Shown here: positions 7,251 through 13,362 of the stretch, one piece after another | Position numbering within the stretch: position 1 is the first letter of the stretch | Layout: every line of letters begins with the position of its first letter | Source of the DNA: Candidatus Altarchaeales archaeon | GTDB taxonomy: Archaea > Altiarchaeota > Altiarchaeia > IMC4 > QMZM01 | Assembly: GCA_003663115.1 (NCBI GenBank) | Contig: QMZJ01000006.1 | Coordinates: forward strand, 1-18,438 | Reading direction: 5' to 3' | DNA length: 18,438 nucleotides | Notes under the pieces: generated by a model | What the model was told of the DNA's origin: nothing | The model's database searches: none | What the model saw: only the letters and a program-made list of their open reading frames with translations | Position numbers and translations under genes: made by a program

Positions 7251-7676
7251 ATGGAGACAAAGATAAAAGTGTTGGTAGTTTTGAGTATCGTATTGATCGT
7301 TTTGCTTGTTGCTTATAATATTAAGAGGCCAGAAGAGATTACTACCACGACAACGACTATCCCATCCACAACCATTACTACCACAACAACCACAACTGTA
7401 ATTATAACGACCACAACTACAACCATTCCCTCTACCATATCCAAGTTCTGCAGTCCCTATAATGTAACGTGCATCGAACACGGCGGCGTCATGTACGAGA
7501 TAATATATACCTGCAATGGGAGGGAGGAAAGGTTCTATACAGGGATAAAGAACCTCACCAAGCTAAGGGAGGAGATAAAGAATTTAAGGAAGGCGTGTGA
7601 GGAAATGATGGAGTTTGAAAGAGAGATGATGGATGCTTTGAACAGAACGAGGGGATGCAAAAAGGAAAAAATATAA
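7251..7676 (+). CDS. Membrane-anchored protein with poly-Thr stalk and coiled-coil end
   Basis: This is a 141-aa protein with an N-terminal hydrophobic helix at residues 5-22, then a threonine-rich stalk (residues 30-65) containing two copies of TTTTTTIPST. A small Cys-containing module follows (CSPYNVTC, then YTCNG), and the chain ends in a strongly charged helical region from about 98 (REEIKNLRKACEEMMEFE). The Thr codons vary freely, so the stalk is kept at the protein level and is not a DNA microsatellite. Such stalks in archaeal surface proteins are typically extended and O-glycosylated. I do not recognise the distal module. It sits between two giant Cys-rich proteins and resembles the 218-aa protein in overall topology. 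A role as spacer, anchor or assembly partner is inferred. Confidence 0.82.
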   Translation: METKIKVLVVLSIVLIVLLVAYNIKRPEEITTTTTTIPSTTITTTTTTTVIITTTTTTIPSTISKFCSPYNVTCIEHGGVMYEIIYTCNGREERFYTGIKNLTKLREEIKNLRKACEEMMEFEREMMDALNRTRGCKKEKI

Positions 7677-7685
7677 AAATTAATA

Positions 7686-7690
7686 GGTGA
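7686..7690 (+). promoter_or_regulatory. Shine-Dalgarno site of the interrupted Cys-rich gene
   Basis: GGTGA lies 9 nt before ATG 7700 and matches the archaeal anti-Shine-Dalgarno core. It supports 7700 as the start, which also gives a clean signal peptide. Confidence 0.6.
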
Positions 7691-7699
7691 ATATTTACT

Positions 7700-9625
7700 A
7701 TGGATAATAGAATATGCAAGGGTCTGTTGATGATCAGCGTACTTCTCATTCTGAGTGGTTCGGTTTTCGCAAAAGATTGGTGTCCTGCGCCATGCAATTG
7801 GTGGTTTTGTGATGATCCTTGGTTTTGTAATTGTGGTACAAATGATTGTGGGGGAGGTTGTTGCGGTTGGTGTGATACTTATGACTACGTGGGAATTAGA
7901 TGTGGTGGGTTTTGTATTGACTCCGCAATACAGCAATGCTGTTGGAAGGGTAGTTGTGACCTCGGCGGGTGCCCACACTCAAGTGATCGTGAAGTTGCAT
8001 GGAATATATCCCATTATAGTTGCTGCAATTTCAATAGTATCTGGCTCAGGGGACATAAACCGGATGCGGACTGGAAATGCACAACCGCGACGGTCTTCGA
8101 TAACACGGAGATAATGGACGGAATCTCGGGGGCGATTTATTCTCATACCAACGGCAGGGGTGATGTGGGCAATGCGTTAGTCTGCTGGGATTTTTCTGCG
8201 GGTGCCAGGGTGTGCGGTGACGATGCCTGCTACAACATAAATACGCAGGAATGCTGGGCGGGTGGCGATGTGAGGAGCAACAACGGGGGACCCTGCGTTA
8301 ATGGATCCACGGACTGCGTCTCCGGTATCTGCTGTGCAGGTGTTTGTACTTCTGCTGCGGCTGCGGATGCAGATGGGGATGGGCATATATCCGATCAATG
8401 TATTGGAGATATACCGGGTGGGAGAGGAGATGACTGCAATGACAGTGAACCATTGATTTACACAGGACATGATGAAGAATGTGATTGTCTGGACAACGAC
8501 TGTGACGGACTGACTGACGGAGCCGATCCAGATATAAATACAACACCCACAAGACCCGCCTGCACCGCCCTGGGAGTCTGTATAGGACACAAGAAGTTAT
8601 GTGTTGATACTATCCCAGGACCCGGGTGTGCGGCTGCATGGGTGGACTGCGATGCTCCGGATTACAGTAATCCCGAGACGGGCTGGGGGAATTGCGACGG
8701 AAAAGATAATGACTGTGATGGTCTGACCGACGCCGATGATCCAGACCTGGGCGCCGGGCCCCCCTGTACCAATCTCGGTGTCTGTATCGGGCACAATAAG
8801 CTGTGTGTTGGGGGCATGTGGATAGACTGCGATGCTCCAGGTTATGAAAACCCCGAGGTGAGTTGTGACGGTGAAGACAATGATTGCAATGGTCAGTGGG
8901 ATGAACCGTGCGACTGCGATGATGCCAAACCGACCTGTGAGCTGGCGCCTCCCAAGAAGGATTGCCGAGATGCCCTCTGCATAGGCACCCCGGGCAACTC
9001 CTGCTGGAGTGTCGGCGGGGAGATATCTGCTACAACCTGCTGTGGTGATGATCCCGGTGAATTCTATAGTTATTACGATCAAGCTGAAGTTGATGGCTGT
9101 AACGATATTACCGATGAGCCGTGTGTTGGTAAGGATGATAACCTATCGGATAATGCCTGCTGCGATAATGAAACCGATTGCGTTTTTAATGATAGGTGTT
9201 ATCCAACCGATAACCTAACCGATTTAGATGGGGATGGTGTCGATGGTGAGGTATGCGTCGTTTCTGGCGGTAAGGGTAAGTGGATGGACTGCGATGATAA
9301 TAATGTACTTTGCGAGGGATCCTGCTCTTTCATGTATATTCCAGGCGAAGCTGGTACAGGTGAATACGACTTCACTGGTGCTGTAGAGTGCTGTGGTGAT
9401 GATTTTGGAGAGTATTATGTTCACTATGATCAACTTGAATTTAATGGCTGTAACGATACTACAGATGAGAGATGCGTAGGTAAGGATGATGACCCATCGG
9501 ATAATGCCTGCTGCGATAATGAAACCGATTGCGTTTTTAATCATCTATGTTATTCGATTGGTAATTTGACCGATATAGATATGGACACAGTTGTTGGTGA
9601 GCACTGTGCGCTAGATATGGGGTAG
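7700..9625 (+). CDS. Secreted Cys-rich MopE-like repeat protein, first part, ended by an in-frame TAG
   Basis: This is a 641-aa product with a classical signal peptide (cleavage after SVFA, residue 24), then a dense Cys-rich region (CNCGTNDCGGGCCGWC, residues about 44-59). An EF-hand-like loop DADGDGHISD lies near residue 222, and three MopE-type motifs (NDCDGLTDGADPD, NDCDGLTDADDPD, NDCNGQWDEPC) lie near 261, 331 and 388. From about residue 447 (nt 9038) it enters tandem repeats of about 117 aa. The frame stops at TAG (9623-9625) in the middle of the second repeat, and the same frame continues for 286 more codons with the repeat pattern intact. Calcium or other metal binding by the Asp-rich loops is likely from family knowledge. 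The protein is exported, but this truncated product has no visible membrane anchor. It may be a nonsense-mutated gene or a site of readthrough. Confidence 0.8.
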   Translation: MDNRICKGLLMISVLLILSGSVFAKDWCPAPCNWWFCDDPWFCNCGTNDCGGGCCGWCDTYDYVGIRCGGFCIDSAIQQCCWKGSCDLGGCPHSSDREVAWNISHYSCCNFNSIWLRGHKPDADWKCTTATVFDNTEIMDGISGAIYSHTNGRGDVGNALVCWDFSAGARVCGDDACYNINTQECWAGGDVRSNNGGPCVNGSTDCVSGICCAGVCTSAAAADADGDGHISDQCIGDIPGGRGDDCNDSEPLIYTGHDEECDCLDNDCDGLTDGADPDINTTPTRPACTALGVCIGHKKLCVDTIPGPGCAAAWVDCDAPDYSNPETGWGNCDGKDNDCDGLTDADDPDLGAGPPCTNLGVCIGHNKLCVGGMWIDCDAPGYENPEVSCDGEDNDCNGQWDEPCDCDDAKPTCELAPPKKDCRDALCIGTPGNSCWSVGGEISATTCCGDDPGEFYSYYDQAEVDGCNDITDEPCVGKDDNLSDNACCDNETDCVFNDRCYPTDNLTDLDGDGVDGEVCVVSGGKGKWMDCDDNNVLCEGSCSFMYIPGEAGTGEYDFTGAVECCGDDFGEYYVHYDQLEFNGCNDTTDERCVGKDDDPSDNACCDNETDCVFNHLCYSIGNLTDIDMDTVVGEHCALDMG

Positions 9626-10140
9626 GGTAGGTGGATGGACTGCGATGATTCCCAGGGGGTTTGCACGACAGATTGTTCCTCCATATGGATCTGGGGTGGT
9701 GAATCTGATCCATTTGGCGAGTATGATAGGGGGACTGATATAGAGTGCTGTGGTGATGATATCGATGAACACTATAACTATTATGATCAACTTGAATTTA
9801 ATGGCTGTAACGATATTACCGATGAGAGATGCGTTGGCAGGGATGATAATCCATTAGATAATGCCTGCTGCGATAATGCGAATGATTGTGTTTTTGGTCG
9901 CAGGTGTTATTCAACCAATGACTTAATTGATGTAGACGGGGACGGTGTCAACGGTGAGGTATGTAAAACGGGTAAGTGGTTAGATTGTGATGATTCTAAC
10001 GTGGTTTGCACGACAGATTGTTCCCTTGTATGGATAGCCGGCGGTGAGCCCGGCACCCCGTTTGGAGAATATGATACTGGAACATCAACAGAGTGCTGTG
10101 GTGATGATTTTGGAGAGTATTATGTAGGAGGTACAGATGG
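9038..10140 (+). repeat. Tandem ~117-aa Cys/Asp-rich repeats (three full, one partial)
   Basis: Repeat starts (CCGDD) fall at 9038, 9389, 9746 and 10094, giving unit lengths of 351, 357 and 348 nt, all multiples of three. The consensus runs CCGDDxGEYYxxYDQLEFNGCNDxTDERCVG, then DNACCDNETDCVF, then DxDGDGxxGE and WxDCDD. Some blocks are DNA-identical, for example around 9389-9418 against 10094-10123, and the block coding for LEFNGCND in units 2 and 3. The copies are therefore recent or homogenised. They span the in-frame TAG at 9623. Confidence 0.85.
9623..9625 (+). other. In-frame TAG interrupting the repeat protein
   Basis: The codons around the stop read GGG TAG GGT AGG TGG ATG GAC TGC GAT. 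The equivalent place in the previous repeat unit (about 9272) reads GGT AAG GGT AAG TGG ATG GAC TGC GAT. A single A-to-T change in a Lys codon explains the stop, with no frame change and no loss of similarity downstream. TAG ends other genes in this window (3525-3527, 7203-7205, 11385-11387 on the minus strand), so it is an ordinary stop here too. Confidence 0.8.
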
Positions 10141-10486
10141 AACGTACGCATGCTGCGATAATAGGGATAGTGCAATGATGCCCCTTTTTGGGGATGAATG
10201 TGTCATCGGTGGTGTCTGTCAGGATCGCACTCCCTCACCGGAGATCTGTAATGATGGCGAGGATAACGATTGCGATGGCGATACAGATTTCGCCGATCTG
10301 GATTGTGTGAGTTGTGCCCTTGGCTATCGCTGTGATGCATGTTCTGGTTGGGTTACAAAGGATCCGGGACACGCACCATGTGCCCCTCCGTACAATGGTT
10401 GTGTTCGAGATAGTGGTGTCGGCTATTACGACTGGGCATGCTGTGAGGGTGTGATATGTAAAATCGAAAAAGAGACACATCTGTAA
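9635..10486 (+). pseudogene. Continuation of the Cys-rich repeat protein beyond the in-frame TAG
   Basis: This 283-aa segment lies in the same frame as the 641-aa open frame before it and carries the end of repeat 2, all of repeat 3 and a partial repeat 4. It then has a MopE-type motif (CNDGEDNDCDGDTDFADLDC, nt about 10245) and a Cys-rich end. It has no signal peptide, so if translated alone from ATG 9635 it would stay in the cytoplasm, where such a disulfide-type protein is implausible. A GGTGG-like sequence directly abuts that ATG, so reinitiation is conceivable. The best reading is the 3' part of a single gene of about 927 sense codons (7700-10486) with one nonsense codon. It ends 6 nt before the pilin gene. 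Confidence 0.7.
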
Positions 10487-10492
10487 CAGAGA

Positions 10493-10795
10493 ATGAAATC
10501 GAAGATCCTCGTATTTCTGTTAATTGCCCTTTCTGAGATGTCCGTCGGCGCACATATAATACCAGTTGGATTAAGAGATGCCACAATTCAGGATATAATC
10601 ACTATCTTCTATGGAATAACGGTTGCCGTTGCTGTCGTCATGATGGCATTCCATGGTATTAAATGGATGACTGCAGATAATGATGAAGACAGAAAACAGG
10701 CGAGGGAGGGGGTCATACATGTCTTTTTGGGTTTACTATTTATTCTGATAGCTGCCGCATTGGTTGACATGGTTTACAGGAGACCAAGTTACTGA
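10493..10795 (+). CDS. Stand-alone VirB2/TrbC-like pilin
   Basis: This 100-aa protein has a signal peptide (about residues 1-20, ending SVGA) followed by two hydrophobic helices at about 33-55 and 74-93. A short charged loop, GIKWMTADNDEDRKQAREG, joins them. This size, order and loop match VirB2/TrbC conjugative pilins, the polymerising subunits of T4SS pili. It has no cysteine, unlike the other four pilin-domain proteins here. It starts 6 nt after the preceding stop with no strong Shine-Dalgarno, suggesting coupling to the Cys-rich gene upstream. It may supply the missing pilin end of that protein, which lacks one, or form the pilus shaft. Its stop lies 5 nt from the stop of a convergent gene. 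Confidence 0.85.
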   Translation: MKSKILVFLLIALSEMSVGAHIIPVGLRDATIQDIITIFYGITVAVAVVMMAFHGIKWMTADNDEDRKQAREGVIHVFLGLLFILIAAALVDMVYRRPSY

Positions 10796-10800
10796 TAAAT

Positions 10801-11358
10801 TTAGAAGGGACAGGTTACCTCCCCGATATAGAGGTAATTCACGAGAGCAAAGGCGATTATTACGAGTGCTAAGCCAATGAAGACGTAATAAACCCCCCTC
10901 TTCGCATCCGTTCTCCCCGAGGCGTCATCTGCCGTCATCCATTTGAATCCATTTATGGTGAGCATTAGAACGGCTAGTCCTATCGCTATCGATTGGAGGA
11001 TGAGGATAATCTCACAAAATTGCTTATTTACCTCGCACGTACCCACACATGCATCCATGCAGGCATCAAATTCATCCGTACCTGCACCATACCTGTTGCA
11101 TGTACCGGCAGAGCAGCAGCTTTCACAACTTCCGCTCATGCAGCCCGTTGCAGATCCGCACTCTGCGGCGCATATGACGGGACAGTTACCTCCAGCTCCG
11201 GTATCACACATAACCGTTGGCTCGCTGCCATCGGTACACTGATTTCCATCAGCAGCGACGCACTTATAGGATTCGAATACGGCACTGACATTTACGATCA
11301 GGGCAAATGGGATCAGGAAGACCACCAATCCTTTTTTTGCGTTGAATTTCATCTTCAT
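10801..11358 (-). CDS. Secreted Cys-rich protein with C-terminal VirB2-like pilin domain (third of operon)
   Basis: This 185-aa protein has an N-terminal signal peptide (MKMKFNAKKG, then a hydrophobic run ending NVSA). A compact module with about 15 cysteines includes DGSEPTVMC, CAAECG, CESCC and FDACMDACVGTCE. The two-helix pilin domain follows directly, with loop GFKWMTADDASGRTDAKRG and end NYLYIGEVTC. The frame is open up to ATG 11391, which overlaps the preceding gene by 7 nt. I prefer 11358 (or 11352) because it gives a normal signal peptide and because GTTATAATC (11377-11385, minus strand) is placed as a TATA box for a leaderless start. The 11391 start remains possible through coupling. 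It is a paralogue of the two genes upstream in the operon. It is probably exported and held in the membrane until polymerised; pilus function is inferred. Confidence 0.83.
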   Translation of the reverse strand: MKMKFNAKKGLVVFLIPFALIVNVSAVFESYKCVAADGNQCTDGSEPTVMCDTGAGGNCPVICAAECGSATGCMSGSCESCCSAGTCNRYGAGTDEFDACMDACVGTCEVNKQFCEIILILQSIAIGLAVLMLTINGFKWMTADDASGRTDAKRGVYYVFIGLALVIIAFALVNYLYIGEVTCPF

Positions 11359-11384
11359 TATAATAATTGATATCAAGATTATAA

Positions 11385-12557
11385 CTAACATACCAATGAG
11401 CCTGTAAAGAAGTAACTGGCCAATGACGCTGCTACCATAACCAGGATTAAACCGATAAGCACATAGACTATGCCCCTCTTTGCATCCTGTCGTCCCTCAA
11501 AATCGTCCGCCGTCATCCATTTGACTCCGTGTACCATGATGAGAAAGACAGATACTGCGACTGCTGCTCCCCCGAGGATATAGATGATATTACATAACTC
11601 CTCATTAGCCCTACAGAGCCCCATGCAGGCCTCCATGCATACATCGAATTCTTCCTTCGTATATGGATACGGAAGCAGTTTGCCGCAATTAGCCCCCGAG
11701 TTACAGCAGACTTCACAATCTCTGGTACAGGTGGTTCTTTTACCGCACTCTGCGGCGCATTGGTACTTACAGTTCTTAGTTGTACTGCATTTAACCTCTG
11801 GTTCGTCACCGTTGGCACATCTATAATGGGGCCCGGCACAGATGAACTCGCCATAAAGGCATCGGGATTCCCTTCCTTGAAGACACTTTATAGCACAAGT
11901 GTCCCGGAGGATGCACGAGCAATTATTTATCCGAGGATCGTATTCACACTCGACCAAGCACGATACATTATAATTAATCTGAACACTCTCATCACACGTA
12001 AATCCACCATAGCTTTTGTTATATCCTAAACAGCTCGTGCCCTCAAATGGGCCGCAACAGAACGGAGGGGCATCAAAGACATATGATTTGACGATACTTT
12101 TAAACGTACAGTCATCCCCAGAAGGCGCTATACATTCAATTGGAGTTGAGATGAGAGTGGGAGTATCGATACCAATGATATCGATGCTAAAATTTCCCTT
12201 ACCGGGTGAAGTGCCGTGAAGGGTGCACACATCCCATTCCCAGTCCCAGTTACTCGTCAGTGTTATAGTGGCGGACTCACCGGGTCTAACCCACTTCCAG
12301 AAGATATCGGGTTCCATTTCTATGTAATTTAGCCTGTCATGCATATTAAATACCTGTGCCTGATAGCAGCACGTCTCTGTCCCTATGTTCTTAAACTTAA
12401 CAAATATATCTATCTCATCTCCGCTGTGAATTCGATGTGTTACGTTTATTAATTCGACCTGACATTGATCTGGAGGACCATCGCATGTAGCCGATGCGAG
12501 TAGAGTTAAACAGAGTAATGTGAGGGAGACTATAGTTATTCCATTTATCTTATTCAT
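11385..12557 (-). CDS. Secreted Ig/CARDB-like and Cys-rich protein with C-terminal VirB2-like pilin domain (second of operon)
   Basis: This 390-aa protein has a signal peptide at about residues 1-23 (ending LASA). Residues about 30-135 form a beta-sandwich-like region (VELINVTHRIHSGDEIDIFVKFKNIGTETCC, read in pieces; later PGESATITL) that resembles CARDB-type adhesion domains. A middle section has scattered Cys pairs, and the conserved module (DEPEVKC, CAAECG, CEVCC, FDVCMEACMGLC) runs to about residue 315. The pilin domain follows, with loop GVKWMTADDFEGRQDAKRG and a final TGSLVC. GGTGGT lies 3 nt before the ATG, a slightly close ribosome site. It starts 15 nt after the preceding gene. Compared with its siblings it has gained an N-terminal binding-type domain, which suggests a decorated or tip subunit. 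That role is inferred. Confidence 0.85.
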   Translation of the reverse strand: MNKINGITIVSLTLLCLTLLASATCDGPPDQCQVELINVTHRIHSGDEIDIFVKFKNIGTETCCYQAQVFNMHDRLNYIEMEPDIFWKWVRPGESATITLTSNWDWEWDVCTLHGTSPGKGNFSIDIIGIDTPTLISTPIECIAPSGDDCTFKSIVKSYVFDAPPFCCGPFEGTSCLGYNKSYGGFTCDESVQINYNVSCLVECEYDPRINNCSCILRDTCAIKCLQGRESRCLYGEFICAGPHYRCANGDEPEVKCSTTKNCKYQCAAECGKRTTCTRDCEVCCNSGANCGKLLPYPYTKEEFDVCMEACMGLCRANEELCNIIYILGGAAVAVSVFLIMVHGVKWMTADDFEGRQDAKRGIVYVLIGLILVMVAASLASYFFTGSLVC

Positions 12558-12572
12558 GATACCACCGGGTAA

Positions 12573-13271
12573 TTAACATATTAGTGTCTTAAAAAATATT
12601 AGTTCTACGAGCGCCGATGCCAGTACCATAAGCGCCAGACCCACCATAACGTAGATCATGCCCCTCTTCGCGTCCGTTCTCCCCTCCATATCCTCACTTA
12701 CCAGCCATTTGAATCCGTGTAGTATCAGCATTATTATCCCAACGAACATTGCCGTATATCTGAGTAACTCGATAACATCGCAAAATTGTCTATTTGACTC
12801 ACAGACGCCATAACAGGTATTGTTGCATGCCTCCAGCGCAGTCTGTGTGAAGGCATATATACTGCACATATCGCTGATGGTGCAATTCTCACAATCATCG
12901 TGCAATAGTGTCCTTCTGCCACACTCTGCGGCGCACTTTAGTATACAATCCGAGAGATTTTTGTGACCCTCCCACAGAGCAACGCTACATCGCACGGTTG
13001 GTGTAGCACCATCTTTGCAGGTATAACTGCCGAGACCAGGATACAATGTACAGGTAAATGGACCATAAGAGCAAAAAGCGCCACCATGGGGCCCAGGAGT
13101 TTCATAGCAGCCAACAGCACATCTTTGAATTACATTACCCGTATCCTTGTCTGCCACGCACATACCACTCGGGCTACCAACACAGGGCTCTTTACAATAT
13201 GTGACGGCACAAACACTACTCATAAAAATGAAAACGATGAATATCACCAATATACTTGTCTCGACTTTCAT
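12573..13271 (-). CDS. Secreted Cys-rich protein with C-terminal VirB2-like pilin domain (first of operon)
   Basis: This 232-aa protein has a signal peptide starting MKVETSILVIF and ending SSVCA. A Cys-rich N-terminal section (CKEPCVGSPSGMCVADKDTG) follows, then the shared module (DGATPTVRC, CAAECG, CENC, LEACNNTCYGVCESNRQFC) and the two-helix pilin domain with loop GFKWLVSEDMEGRTDAKRG and a final FFKTLIC. The frame is open to an ATG at 13313. Start 13271 is better: it gives a classical signal peptide and lies about 28 nt after a TATA box at 13295-13304, whereas 13313 lies upstream of that box and would not be transcribed. No Shine-Dalgarno is present, as expected of a leaderless first gene. 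The loop (WLVSED) and the CC pair (CENCT) differ from the siblings. Confidence 0.85.
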   Translation of the reverse strand: MKVETSILVIFIVFIFMSSVCAVTYCKEPCVGSPSGMCVADKDTGNVIQRCAVGCYETPGPHGGAFCSYGPFTCTLYPGLGSYTCKDGATPTVRCSVALWEGHKNLSDCILKCAAECGRRTLLHDDCENCTISDMCSIYAFTQTALEACNNTCYGVCESNRQFCDVIELLRYTAMFVGIIMLILHGFKWLVSEDMEGRTDAKRGMIYVMVGLALMVLASALVELIFFKTLIC

Positions 13272-13294
13272 TATAGTAGAATTAGAGAAAACAT

Positions 13295-13304
13295 GTATAT
13301 AATC
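13295..13304 (-). promoter_or_regulatory. TATA box of the pilin operon (minus strand)
   Basis: On the minus strand this reads GATTATATAC, centred about 28 nt upstream of ATG 13271. That spacing predicts transcription starting at or within a few nt of the ATG, a leaderless mRNA. It shares a gap of about 90 nt with the oppositely directed promoter at 13318-13330. Confidence 0.6.
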
Positions 13305-13317
13305 ATAAATCATAAAG

Positions 13318-13330
13318 TTAATATATTTTA
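13318..13330 (+). promoter_or_regulatory. TATA box of the large surface glycoprotein gene
   Basis: TTAATATATTTTA is centred near 13324, which predicts a start near 13350 and a leader of about 10 nt before ATG 13363. An in-frame GTG at 13333 falls before the expected transcript start, so it is unlikely to be used. The two divergent boxes lie about 25 bp apart and could share one regulator. Confidence 0.55.
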
Positions 13331-13362
13331 CCGTGAATGAACCATTTTTAAATGTGATAGAT

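Noticed and set aside
9623..9625. Pyrrolysine codon
   Set aside because: Not accepted as the main reading: the paralogous repeat has Lys AAG at the same site, TAG ends other genes here, and no pyl genes are in view. Kept only as something to test.
9038..10140. CRISPR-like or mobile-element repeats
   Set aside because: Repeat units are about 350 nt, in frame and protein-coding, with no short spacers; no transposase or terminal inverted repeats were seen.
13272..13313. Longer start of the first pilin-operon protein at 13313
   Set aside because: It lies upstream of the predicted TATA box and puts 14 extra residues before an otherwise classical signal peptide.
13333..13362. GTG start of the giant surface protein at 13333
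   Set aside because: It lies at the edge of the TATA box, before any plausible transcript start; ATG 13363 gives a proper signal peptide.
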